Shown here: positions 16,335 to 24,411 of the stretch, in pieces
How positions within the stretch are numbered: position 1 is the first letter of the stretch
Layout of the letters: each line of letters starts with the position of its first letter
Assembly (NCBI GenBank): GCA_023460175.1
Contig: JAEWRC010000068.1
Location: 1-42,769 of the forward strand
DNA length: 42,769 nucleotides
Source: Actinomycetes bacterium
GTDB taxonomy: Bacteria > Actinomycetota > Actinomycetes > Mycobacteriales > Mycobacteriaceae
Reading direction: 5' to 3'
Notes under the pieces: generated by a model
What the model was told of the DNA's origin: nothing
Seen by the model: only the letters and a program-made list of their open reading frames with translations
Databases searched by the model: none
Translations under genes and position numbers: made by a program

Positions 16335-17498
16335 GTGGACAACCCTTTTCGGGACGCCGCTGCAATTGTGGGTGTCGGGCGTACGGATTACTCCAAGCGC
16401 TCGGGCGTCTCCACGCTCACCCTCGCGGTGCGGGCCATCAGCGCCGCGCTCGCCGATGCCGGGCTGACGGCACGTGACGTCGACGGGGTGGCGTGTCATC
16501 GCATCGCCGACTCGGCGGACCCTGCACTGGTTGCCCAGGTGCTGGGCGTCGCCGATGTGAGGTTCATCCGAGATGTGTTCGGGGGCGGTAGTTCTTGTAT
16601 CGCACCGCTGGCCGCGGCGGCCATGGCGGTGGCCACCGGGCAAGCCCGGTGCGTCGTGGTGTGGCGGGCGCTGAACGCGCGTTCGGGTCCCCGCATGTCG
16701 GGCGCGGCGGCCATGGCCGGAATGTCCTCTGACGCCCAGTACTGGCTGCCCTACCAGCACGTTTCCGCGCCCGCGCAGTTCGCTATGTTCACCCGCGCCT
16801 ATATGCATCGGTACGGCATCACCGAGGAGGATCTCGGCCGGGTGGCGATCAGCCAGCGCGACAATGCAGTTCGCAATCCCGCAGCGATGATGCGGAAACC
16901 GATGACCATGGACGACTATCTCGGTTCGCGGTGGATCTACGAGCCGCTGCGGCTGTTCGACTGCTGTATCGAGTCCGATGCCGCCGTCGCGATGGTCGTG
17001 ACGTCGCCCGCTCAGGGCCGGGACACCAAGGGGTCGCCGGTGACCATCTGCGCCACCGCCTCGGGCGGGGGCAGTCAGTTGGCCTCCAACCACCGCTCGG
17101 ATCTCACTCTGTCGGGGGCCGCCCAGATGGCTCCCCGGCTGTACAAGGCGGCGGGGATGGGCCCCGACGACATCGATGTGGCCGAGTTGTACGACGCGTT
17201 CTCCTCGCTGGTGCCGTTACAGCTGGAGGCATACGGGTTCTGTGAGCCCGGGGCGGCAGCGTCGATGATCGCGGCAGGGGAGACGCGGATCGGTGGTCGG
17301 CTTCCGGTCAACACTCATGGCGGTCATCTGTCGGAGGCTTATGTGCATGGTCTCAACCATGTCGTCGAGGCGGTACGGCAGCTGCGCCATGACTGCGGTG
17401 ACCGGCAGGTCGCCGGCGCCGAGGTGGCCTTGTCGACCGCTCAACCGGGGATCAACAGTGGTATCACCGGGGCAGTCATCCTGAAGCGGGGAGGGTAG
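16335..17498 (+). CDS. thiolase-fold lipid-transfer-type protein, probable Ltp2-like retro-aldolase
   Basis: A 387-aa thiolase-superfamily protein of the SCP-x/Ltp group. Segments VFGGGSS, ALNARSG, VAELYDAFSSL and NTHGGHLSEAY are typical. The usual NxxCxSG nucleophile motif is not visible at its place. Instead Tyr286 (YDAF) and Tyr336 (SEAY) are present, 50 residues apart, the same spacing as the two catalytic tyrosines I recall for Ltp2, a retro-aldolase of steroid side-chain breakdown. The next gene encodes a DUF35 protein, the partner Ltp2 needs. So C-C cleavage of a 3-hydroxyacyl-CoA is more likely than thiolysis. The GTG at 16335 is used as start. Confidence 0.88.
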   Translation: MDNPFRDAAAIVGVGRTDYSKRSGVSTLTLAVRAISAALADAGLTARDVDGVACHRIADSADPALVAQVLGVADVRFIRDVFGGGSSCIAPLAAAAMAVATGQARCVVVWRALNARSGPRMSGAAAMAGMSSDAQYWLPYQHVSAPAQFAMFTRAYMHRYGITEEDLGRVAISQRDNAVRNPAAMMRKPMTMDDYLGSRWIYEPLRLFDCCIESDAAVAMVVTSPAQGRDTKGSPVTICATASGGGSQLASNHRSDLTLSGAAQMAPRLYKAAGMGPDDIDVAELYDAFSSLVPLQLEAYGFCEPGAAASMIAAGETRIGGRLPVNTHGGHLSEAYVHGLNHVVEAVRQLRHDCGDRQVAGAEVALSTAQPGINSGITGAVILKRGG

Positions 17499-17503
17499 AC
17501 ATC

Positions 17504-17911
17504 ATGACCGATCATCCGCTGGCCGATGCTGATTCGGCACCGTGGTGGGATGCGCTGGAGCGGGGCGAGCTGCTGGTCCAGGATTGCGCACGCTGCCGGC
17601 GGCTGCGTTGGCCGGCCCGCGCGGTGTGCGGTGACTGCAGTTCACTGGAGTGGAGCTGGGTTGCGGCGAGCGGCCGTGGCGCCATTGCGTCGTGGACCGT
17701 CGGTCACGGGCCCGGTGCCGACTCGGTGCCCTCTGTCGTGGCCATGGTCCGGCTCGATGAACAGGACGACCTGCTGATGCCCGGGTTCATCGATGGTCCG
17801 GCCGACGGCCGCAATCTGCGGATCGGACAGTCCGTCGATGTCGGATTCGACGATGTCGAGTTCGGGCCCCAGGGCTGGCGGGTGGCGGTCCTGCGTTGGC
17901 GCCTGAGGTGA
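17504..17911 (+). CDS. DUF35 OB-fold protein with zinc ribbon, partner of the Ltp2-like enzyme
   Basis: A 135-aa protein with a rubredoxin-like zinc ribbon (CxxC at about 28-31 and CxxC at 42-45) followed by an OB-fold domain, the DUF35 architecture. In steroid degradation the DUF35 part of ChsH2 binds and activates the aldolase Ltp2. Here it is a free-standing protein five bases after the Ltp2-like gene, with GGGAGG before the ATG, and no MaoC hydratase is fused or adjacent. It ends 11 bases from the convergent XRE gene and no hairpin is visible between them. Confidence 0.9.
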   Translation: MTDHPLADADSAPWWDALERGELLVQDCARCRRLRWPARAVCGDCSSLEWSWVAASGRGAIASWTVGHGPGADSVPSVVAMVRLDEQDDLLMPGFIDGPADGRNLRIGQSVDVGFDDVEFGPQGWRVAVLRWRLR

Positions 17912-17922
17912 CCCGGCCGATG

Positions 17923-18843
17923 TCATTCTGCCAGCAGGGCCTGCATGCGTTCCCGAGATTCGTTGTCGGCGAGCATATGCACCATCAACAACATATTCGG
18001 ATGCTCCAACGGGCGCAGCTGCATCAGCCGGGCGCGCACGTGACCGACCTGGGGATGGTTGATCGTCTCGACATGGTCTGCAACTCCCTGAACCTCGTGG
18101 CGTTCCCAGATGGCATGGAAGTAGCTGCTTTCGGCTGTGAGTGTGTCGACGACGTTGGCGAAGTGCGGATCCCCGGGGTACTTGGCAGCTTCGGCGCGGA
18201 ACCGGCCGGCAGCGCGTCGAGTCTCGAGTTCCCAATCCAGGAGGCGGTCGCGCATCTCTGGGCACATGACCTGGATCCACAGACCGTTGCGGTGTTCCGG
18301 CGCCAACGTCGCGGGGTCGACGAACAGCTGAGCATAGGAGCGGTTCCAGGTCACCAGGTCAGAGGCCGGCAGCATCAGGTGCGCCGGGTTGGGCAGCAAA
18401 TTGTCGACAAGGGCCTTCATGCTGGAACCGATATCGCGCGCGGCGATGTAGGTGGTGCGCGGGGCCACGCCGGCGAGCCGGCGCAGATAACTGTGCCCGC
18501 TGTCATCGAGTTGCAGTGCGCGGGCCAAGGCTTCGATGACCTGCGGGGTGGTTTGGATATCTCGAGCCTGCTCCAGCCAGGTGTACCAGGTGACACTCAC
18601 CGCCGCGGTGTCGGCGACCTCGTGGCGGCGCAGTCCCTTCACGCGCCGGCGTCCGCGTCGCGGAATCCCGATGTCCTCGGGCTGCAGGGACTCCCGCCGG
18701 GCGCGCAGGAACGCCGCCAGCGAGTTGCGCCGGGCCTGGTCCTCGGTGGTCCGGCTGCAGCCGCTGGGTGCGGCCAGTTCCGTCGCACCTGGATCGGCGC
18801 CAAGGGTGGCCGTACGGTTGGGAAGGGTCAGGGTGTCGTTCAT
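17923..18843 (-). CDS. XRE-family regulator with MmyB-like ligand-binding domain
   Basis: A 306-aa regulator. A helix-turn-helix lies at about residues 38-115 (FLRARRESLQPEDIG ... RRVKGLRRHEVADTAAVSVTWYTWLEQARD). The following domain has segments like NPAHLMLPASDLVTWNRSYAQLF and CPEMRDRLLDWE that are typical of the MmyB-like PAS-type domain, which binds fatty-acid-like ligands. Actinobacteria have many such regulators, often next to a gene they control. It is divergent from the TetR gene. Its target is unknown. Confidence 0.9.
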   Translation of the reverse strand: MNDTLTLPNRTATLGADPGATELAAPSGCSRTTEDQARRNSLAAFLRARRESLQPEDIGIPRRGRRRVKGLRRHEVADTAAVSVTWYTWLEQARDIQTTPQVIEALARALQLDDSGHSYLRRLAGVAPRTTYIAARDIGSSMKALVDNLLPNPAHLMLPASDLVTWNRSYAQLFVDPATLAPEHRNGLWIQVMCPEMRDRLLDWELETRRAAGRFRAEAAKYPGDPHFANVVDTLTAESSYFHAIWERHEVQGVADHVETINHPQVGHVRARLMQLRPLEHPNMLLMVHMLADNESRERMQALLAE

Positions 18844-18902
18844 GGGGCAGTCTCCTCGTCGCGGGGCTGAGTCCGACCGAGGGCACTCGGGCGGTGAGAG
18901 GG

Positions 18903-18918
18903 CCGCGCGAAAGCGCGG
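18903..18918. repeat. GAAA-tetraloop hairpin in the XRE/TetR intergenic region
   Basis: CCGCGC and GCGCGG pair perfectly around GAAA. It lies in the 245-base divergent region, about 60 bases upstream of the XRE start. It may be an mRNA leader hairpin or chance in GC-rich DNA. The region also has ACTAGTTTAGT at 19043-19053, discussed with the TetR gene. Confidence 0.25.
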
Positions 18919-19088
18919 TGGCGTCCAGGATCTGGGGGCGGGGTGCGCATCTTGGCCTGCCGGACGGCCGACGGGGGTTCATCCGTGATACGCGTTCTGC
19001 CTGGAACACCGGTGTTCACGGATCGGAGATTACACTACACCGACTAGTTTAGTTTGAGATTCGTCACAGTTTGGAGATGATTCAGAAC

Positions 19089-19709
19089 ATGGCCACCACG
19101 ACCACCGGCTCGAGCCGCCGCGGCCGCTCGGAGATCAAGCGTCGTGCGATTCTCGACGCCGCGCAGGAGTTGTTTCTCACCGCGGGATTCAAGTCGACCA
19201 GTGTTGACGCCATCGCAGCCCGCGCCGATGTGTCCAAGCGGACCGTCTATGACCATTTCGGCGACAAGGAGAACATTCTTTCCACGATCGTCGAGCTACT
19301 CACGGAGAGGGTGGTGGTGACTGTGGCGGCCGCACTCGTCGACGAACTACCCGCGGGGTGTGACCCCCGCACTGGACTGCTGAAGTTCGTGCGGCGGGTC
19401 GCGGCAGAAGCGCTGCCCTCCACCGACTACCTCGAGTATCGCAACCTCGTGAACGCCGCATCCGGCGGCAGCCGGATACTCGGACCGGTACACAGCAAGC
19501 CGATGGCAATGTTCACCGAGCGGATGGAACAGTTCGTCAGGGACGGTGCAATCCGCACCGATTCCCCGCTGCGGGCGGCAGAACATTTCGTCGCACTCAC
19601 GGTCCTGCTCGTGCAGGACACCGTCGACGCGTCGCACGCATCTGCCGGAGATGCCATCGAATCGATTCTCGTCGACGGTGTCGATGCCTTTATTCGGGCC
19701 TACACGTGA
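19089..19709 (+). CDS. TetR-family transcriptional regulator
   Basis: A 206-aa TetR regulator. The N-terminal DNA-binding domain is complete (RRAILDAAQELFLTAGF, then VDAIAARADVSKRTVYDHFGDKENIL). A divergent C-terminal ligand domain follows. The ATG at 19089 is chosen because GGAG lies 12 bases upstream; the ATG at 19077 abuts the same GGAG, and a TTG at 19071 is less likely. The stop is followed at once by a perfect hairpin shared with the convergent ferredoxin gene. An ACTAGTTT word upstream (19043) recurs before the cupin gene (33358) and could be part of its operator. Confidence 0.93.
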   Translation: MATTTTGSSRRGRSEIKRRAILDAAQELFLTAGFKSTSVDAIAARADVSKRTVYDHFGDKENILSTIVELLTERVVVTVAAALVDELPAGCDPRTGLLKFVRRVAAEALPSTDYLEYRNLVNAASGGSRILGPVHSKPMAMFTERMEQFVRDGAIRTDSPLRAAEHFVALTVLLVQDTVDASHASAGDAIESILVDGVDAFIRAYT

Positions 19710-19713
19710 GCGT

Positions 19714-19752
19714 GAGCCATCACCATCGATCAGTCATCGATGGTGATGGCTC
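19714..19752. terminator. 17-bp perfect hairpin between the TetR and ferredoxin genes
   Basis: Arms of 17 bases (19714-19730 and 19736-19752) pair perfectly around CAGTC. It starts four bases after the TetR stop and overlaps the last codons and stop of the ferredoxin gene on the other strand, so one stem serves both convergent genes. Confidence 0.8.
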
Positions 19753-19921
19753 GCTTCGGGCACGCATTGATCGCTTCATGGACCTCGGCGCGCATGGTTT
19801 CGGGCGGATTGTCGTCGATGACATACAGCAGTTCGTCCTCGCGCACCTCGAAAATTTCCGGCGCCGCGAAGCAGCACAAGGCATTGGACTCACACAGATC
19901 GTAGTTCACCGAAATCCTCAT
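19730..19921 (-). CDS. 3Fe-4S-type ferredoxin
   Basis: A 63-aa ferredoxin of the mycobacterial P450-partner type. Cluster ligands appear in CESNALC near the N-terminus and in ACPKRAI near the C-terminus. The residue between the first two cysteines that is Cys in 4Fe-4S ferredoxins, and often His in this group, is Asn here. Such variation is known in mycobacterial P450 ferredoxins and tunes redox potential. The ATG at 19921 is used; a longer frame upstream lacks a ribosome site. It is 68 bases downstream of the thiolase gene on the same strand. It could serve either P450 in the window (4642 or 31016). Confidence 0.9.
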   Translation of the reverse strand: MRISVNYDLCESNALCCFAAPEIFEVREDELLYVIDDNPPETMRAEVHEAINACPKRAITIDD

Positions 19922-19989
19922 GGCCGCAATCGTGCCGAAGTCCACGCTGCTCAGCGAGACCGAGGCGATGAGAGCATCGCAAGCACCAC

Positions 19990-21156
19990 CTACACGAGTT
20001 CGACGATCGTGGCGTTGGCTGTCCCGCCGCCCTCGCACATCGTCTGGAGCCCGTATCGAATTCCCTTGTCGCGCATGTGATGAATCATCCTCGCCATCAG
20101 CACGGTGCCAGATGCCCCGAGCGGATGGCCCACCGCGATAGCGCCTCCGAGCGGGTTCAAGCGTTCCTCGGGTACGCCGAAACTCTCCTGCCAGGCCAGC
20201 GGAACACAGGCAAACGCCTCGTTCACCTCGAACACACCGATATCGGAGATATCCAATCCCGTTTTGCGCAACAGCTTTTCGGTAGCCGGAATCGGTCCCG
20301 TCAGCATCTGTACGGGGTCTGAACCGGCCACGACGCCGGCATGGTAGCGGGCGATGGGTGTCAGCCCGAGTTCACGGGCTTTGGCGGCGCTACAGATCAG
20401 GGTGGCCGATGCGCCGTCGGAGATCTGCGAGGAATTGCCCGCGTGGATGACACCGTCGGCCTGGAACGCCGGCTTCAAGCCGGCCAGGGTTTCGGCACTG
20501 GTGCCACGGCGCAGCCCCTCATCGGCCGAGAATTCCGGCTTGTCCGGCAGCGGGGCCAGTTGAGTGTCGAACGCCCCGGCGTCGATCGCCGAGGCCGTCA
20601 GCTCGTGCGAACGGGCCGAGAACTCGTCGAGGCGCCGGCGGGTCAGCGCCCAACGCTGCGCGATCAACTCTGCGCCCACTCCCTGATTGAACTCCTCGTT
20701 CGGGAAACCCCCGTCGCGTAACTCGGCCTGATACCGCTGCCGTGCGCGTGGGCCGAACGGCCGGCCGAGATCGCGCCCGGCACCCAGCGGCACCCGGCTC
20801 ATCGACTCCACGCCGCCGGCCACCACCATGTCGTAATGCCCCGAGCGGACCAGGGCGGCAGCGAAATCGAACGTCGATTGGCTAGAACCGCAAGCCCGGT
20901 TGACGGTCATCGCGGCGACGCCCTCCGGCCAACCGGCGGCCAAGACCGAGTAGCGACCGATCTGGGCGGCCTGATCGCCCACCTGGTTCACGCAGCCCCA
21001 CAGCACATCATCGACCATCGCGGGGTCGATACCGGTGCGTTGGGCCAGCGCGCACAAGACGTGGGCGGACAGATCGACGGGGTGCACATCGGCGAGGGAC
21101 CTGTTGCGTTTGCCGATGGGTGTACGTACCGCATCGATTATCACGGCCTCATGCAT
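19990..21156 (-). CDS. acetyl-CoA acyltransferase (thiolase), FadA-type
   Basis: A 388-aa classical degradative thiolase. The nucleophile Cys89 is in NRACGSSQS, His344 in AVGHPLGASG and Cys374 in MCEGGGTANA, so the active site is complete. It releases acetyl-CoA or propionyl-CoA from a 3-ketoacyl-CoA. The ATG at 21156 has a good GGAGG eight bases upstream, so it is preferred to an in-frame start at 21237. It is divergent from the crotonase gene across about 280 bases, in which I see no gene. Confidence 0.95.
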   Translation of the reverse strand: MHEAVIIDAVRTPIGKRNRSLADVHPVDLSAHVLCALAQRTGIDPAMVDDVLWGCVNQVGDQAAQIGRYSVLAAGWPEGVAAMTVNRACGSSQSTFDFAAALVRSGHYDMVVAGGVESMSRVPLGAGRDLGRPFGPRARQRYQAELRDGGFPNEEFNQGVGAELIAQRWALTRRRLDEFSARSHELTASAIDAGAFDTQLAPLPDKPEFSADEGLRRGTSAETLAGLKPAFQADGVIHAGNSSQISDGASATLICSAAKARELGLTPIARYHAGVVAGSDPVQMLTGPIPATEKLLRKTGLDISDIGVFEVNEAFACVPLAWQESFGVPEERLNPLGGAIAVGHPLGASGTVLMARMIHHMRDKGIRYGLQTMCEGGGTANATIVELV

Positions 21157-21438
21157 GTGTCCTCCAAATTGAGTTGTGACGCAACGGATCCCGACGCCGG
21201 CCCGGCGGTCGGCGACGCCATTGTCGCGATCCGCCAATATCGTTGTGGTGCGGCATCTCTGGGTGTGGCACAGATGTGCGTGGCGATGCTACTCGGGGGG
21301 CCGTCGGTCAGTGTGGTGCCGAGACTGCCAGGCCGTGCCATCGACGACGCAGCGTGGCAGTGCTGCTAATGGCATGGTCGCAATCTGTTCCGTGCGGCTC
21401 TGTCATGGAAATACTGAACAGGACTGACGGAGGGTTAT

Positions 21439-22248
21439 ATGGACGACAACAATCGCAAATCGGGTGTTCTTCTGGTGGAAGGCACCGGCAGTGTCCGGAC
21501 AGTGACGCTGAACCGCCCGGATTGGATGAACGCGGTCAACCAGGAGTTGCATGCGGAACTGGCCGACGTCTGGGCCGGACTGCGCGATGACGACGAGGTG
21601 GGCGCGGTCGTGCTGACGGGAGCCGGTAGGGGTTTCTCGGCCGGCGGCGACATGGACTTCCTCAACCGCGTCTCCAACGATCCGGACTTTCGCTACGGGA
21701 TCATGGCCGAGGCACGCCGCATCGTCACCGAACTGATCGCCTTCCCCAAACCCGTCATCGCCGCCGTCAACGGTCCGGCCGTCGGCCTGGGGTGCAGCCT
21801 TGCGGTGCTGTCCGATGTGGTGTTCATGAGCGAGCGGGCGTTCATGGCGGACCCGCACGTGACCCTCGGGCTCGTGGCCGCCGACGGCGGTGCGCTGGCC
21901 TGGCCGTTGGTGATGAGTATGTTGCGTGCCAAGGAGTATCTGCTCACCGGCGACCGCATCGATGCCGCCACGGCCGAGCGCCTGGGGATGGCGAACCACG
22001 TCGTGCCCGCCGAGGAGGTGCTGCCCAGTGCGCATGCCCTGGCCCGAAGGCTGGCCGACCAACCGAAACAGGCGCTGCGGGACACCAAGCGCGCGCTCAA
22101 CATGCACGTGACCGCGGCTGTCGGCAACGTGATCGACTTCGCCTTCGCAGCGGAAGCCGAGACGTTTGCCCTGCCGACGTTCCGTGAACAACTGGACAGC
22201 TACGCCACCGACCGAAAAATCGGTAGCTCAAGGACCGCCGCGTCGTGA
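21439..22248 (+). CDS. enoyl-CoA hydratase/isomerase family protein (crotonase)
   Basis: A 269-aa crotonase with the oxyanion segments GFSAGGDMDFL and GPAVGLGCSLAVLSDVVF. The two hydratase Glu positions are Ser (GCS) and His (DPHVTLG). The DPHVTLGLVAADGG signature occurs in a large actinobacterial crotonase group of uncertain activity. A GGAGGG ribosome site precedes the ATG. It is the first gene of a six-gene operon ending at 27960. Hydration is not assured; isomerase or other enolate chemistry is possible. Confidence 0.9.
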   Translation: MDDNNRKSGVLLVEGTGSVRTVTLNRPDWMNAVNQELHAELADVWAGLRDDDEVGAVVLTGAGRGFSAGGDMDFLNRVSNDPDFRYGIMAEARRIVTELIAFPKPVIAAVNGPAVGLGCSLAVLSDVVFMSERAFMADPHVTLGLVAADGGALAWPLVMSMLRAKEYLLTGDRIDAATAERLGMANHVVPAEEVLPSAHALARRLADQPKQALRDTKRALNMHVTAAVGNVIDFAFAAEAETFALPTFREQLDSYATDRKIGSSRTAAS

Positions 22249-22274
22249 CGCGACCAACAACCGAAGGAGAGAAG

Positions 22275-23501
22275 ATGACGGACATTTCATTGGACTGGCT
22301 GGTCTCCGTCGACGACCATGTCCTGGAGCCGCCGCACGTCTGGCAGGACCGACTTCCGGCGAAGTTCAAGGAGGCCGGCCCGCACATCGTGAGTGATGCC
22401 GACGGCGAAGCGTGGGTCTTCGAAGGTAAACGCAAGCCCACCACGGGACTTGCCGCTGCCGCCGGCAGGGAGCGCGAGGACTTCAGTCCGTTGCCCATCA
22501 CCTACGCAGATATGCGACCGGGGTGCTACGAGCCGAACGCGCGGATCGAGGACATGAACCGCGCGGGTGTTCTTGCCTCTCTGTCCTTCCCGTCATTTCC
22601 CAGGTTCTGTGGCCAGGAGTTCACCGAGGCCGAGGACCGCGAGCTCGGGCTGCTGTGTGTGCAGGCCTACAACGACTGGATGATCGAGGAGTGGTGCGGG
22701 GCGGCTCCGGACCGGCTGATCCCGCTGGTGATCCTGCCCCTGTGGGATCCGGCGTTGGCCGCCAAGGAAATCGAACGGACCGCGGCGATGGGTGCAAAGG
22801 CGATCGCTTTCAGCGAGAACGTCTATCAGCTGGGACTGCCTTCCATTCACGATCGCAGCGGGTACTGGGAACCGATGATCGCCGCGGCCAATGACACCGG
22901 GATGCCCCTCTGCATGCATCTGGGCTCTTCCTCGCAGCTGCCCGCAACATCTCCCGACATGCCCATGCTGGGCGTGATCGCGCTCTCCCCGGTGGCGAGT
23001 ACGGCCGCGGCCTGCATCGACTGGCTGTTCAGCCCTTGGTTGCCGAAGTACGAGAATCTCAAGCTGTGCCTGTCCGAGGGCGGGATCGGCTGGATTCCCT
23101 ACGTCATCGAGCGTTGTGACCACGTGGTGGAGGTTCAGCGTGGCTGGGCGGCCAAGGACGGCTTCAGTGCGGATGACTATCTCAAGGGCTGGGGTGGGGA
23201 CGAGAGCAACTCCGGTGGACTGGATCTGTCGGTCATGCCCTCGGAGCTGTTCCGTAAGCACATCTTCGGCTGCTTCATCGAGGATTCGTTCGGGGTGGCG
23301 TCCATCGAGAAGATCGGTGTCGACAACGTGATGATCGAGACCGACTACCCGCACACCGATTCAACGTGGCCCAATTGCATCGAGGTGGCGCACAAGGAGC
23401 TGGCGGGGCTCTCCGATGAGGTGAAGCGAAAGGTCATGCAGACCAACGCGTCGCGGGTGTTCAACTTCGCACTGCCCGAGCCTCCCGCGACGCGGAAGTG
23501 A
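22275..23501 (+). CDS. amidohydrolase family 2 protein (PF04909)
   Basis: A 408-aa metal-dependent TIM-barrel hydrolase or decarboxylase. Expected metal-site features are VSVDDHVLEPP near the N-terminus, the CMHLGSS strand in the middle and ETDYPHTDSTWPN near the C-terminus. The family includes decarboxylases such as ACMSD and gamma-resorcylate decarboxylase and C-C or ring hydrolases. It resembles the gene at 36121-37386 in order and motifs. The ATG at 22275 has GAAGGAGAG before it, better than an upstream in-frame start at 22245. It overlaps the next gene by four bases. Confidence 0.92.
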   Translation: MTDISLDWLVSVDDHVLEPPHVWQDRLPAKFKEAGPHIVSDADGEAWVFEGKRKPTTGLAAAAGREREDFSPLPITYADMRPGCYEPNARIEDMNRAGVLASLSFPSFPRFCGQEFTEAEDRELGLLCVQAYNDWMIEEWCGAAPDRLIPLVILPLWDPALAAKEIERTAAMGAKAIAFSENVYQLGLPSIHDRSGYWEPMIAAANDTGMPLCMHLGSSSQLPATSPDMPMLGVIALSPVASTAAACIDWLFSPWLPKYENLKLCLSEGGIGWIPYVIERCDHVVEVQRGWAAKDGFSADDYLKGWGGDESNSGGLDLSVMPSELFRKHIFGCFIEDSFGVASIEKIGVDNVMIETDYPHTDSTWPNCIEVAHKELAGLSDEVKRKVMQTNASRVFNFALPEPPATRK

Positions 23502-24400
23502 CCGCGGGCCACCACCGCAGGTTGGACGTATGGCTGTCGCTGCCGTTCCTTCCCGCGGAGGGCCTGGTTGCACTCACCCTCGCGGCCGAGCGGGCCGGGG
23601 TCACCGGGGTGGCGCTCTCCGAGCACCCCGCGGTGCCCGCGGAATTCTCGTCCCCTTATCCCTATGGGGGCGGTCGACCTGCCAGTTTGCCGACCGACAC
23701 CCTGTTACCTGATCCGATCGTCGTGATCGCCGGTCTGGCAGCACGGACGTCGAGAATCCGCTTCATGACTGCCGTGCTGCTTGCGCCGCTGCGTCATCCG
23801 GTGATGCTGGCCAAGGAGTCCGCGACTGTTGCGGCAATGGCGGGCGGCCGGTTCGATCTGGGTGTGGGTGTGGGATGGCTCCGTGAGGAATACGAGGCGC
23901 TCGGCAACGAGTGGTTCACCTCGCGCGGCGCCGTGTTGGACGAGATGTTGGGGCTGATGCCGAAACTGTGGACCGGCGCCCCGGTCGCGCACCGCGGCAG
24001 GTTCTTCTCGTTCGATGCTGTTGCGGTCAATCCCACTCCTGGGCAACCGATTCCGATCTATGTCGGAGGGACATCAGAGGTGGCGGCCCGGCGCTGCGCA
24101 ACCGTCGCAGACGGCTGGGTCGGCGCCAACCACACCGTCGACGATGTGGCAGCGATGATGGGACGGTTGGAGACCGCCAGGTCCGCCCTCAACGCGCCGG
24201 CGCGCCCGTTCACGACGCGGACGGGGCTGCGCGGAGCCGTGACACCGGAATCGGTGCGGGCGTTACGGGATATCGGCGTGGATTCACTCCTCCTGGCGCC
24301 ATGGCAGGTGGGAGAGCGGCGCGCTTCAATCCACAGCCTCGACGTCGGGGCGATTGCCGACGCATTGCCGAACATGGTCGACATGATCACGAATACATAG
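23498..24400 (+). CDS. LLM-class F420-dependent oxidoreductase
   Basis: A 300-aa luciferase-like monooxygenase-fold enzyme of the kind that uses coenzyme F420 in mycobacteria. Typical segments are GVALSEHPAVP, RIRFMTAVLLAPLRHPVMLAKESATVAAMAGGRFDLGVGVGW and PIYVGGTSEVAARR. The GTG start overlaps the amidohydrolase stop (GTGA). It probably oxidises or reduces an alcohol, ketone or enoyl group of a pathway intermediate. The cofactor is assigned by family, not proved. Confidence 0.9.
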   Translation: MTAGHHRRLDVWLSLPFLPAEGLVALTLAAERAGVTGVALSEHPAVPAEFSSPYPYGGGRPASLPTDTLLPDPIVVIAGLAARTSRIRFMTAVLLAPLRHPVMLAKESATVAAMAGGRFDLGVGVGWLREEYEALGNEWFTSRGAVLDEMLGLMPKLWTGAPVAHRGRFFSFDAVAVNPTPGQPIPIYVGGTSEVAARRCATVADGWVGANHTVDDVAAMMGRLETARSALNAPARPFTTRTGLRGAVTPESVRALRDIGVDSLLLAPWQVGERRASIHSLDVGAIADALPNMVDMITNT

Positions 24401-24411
24401 GAGTTTCCGAG

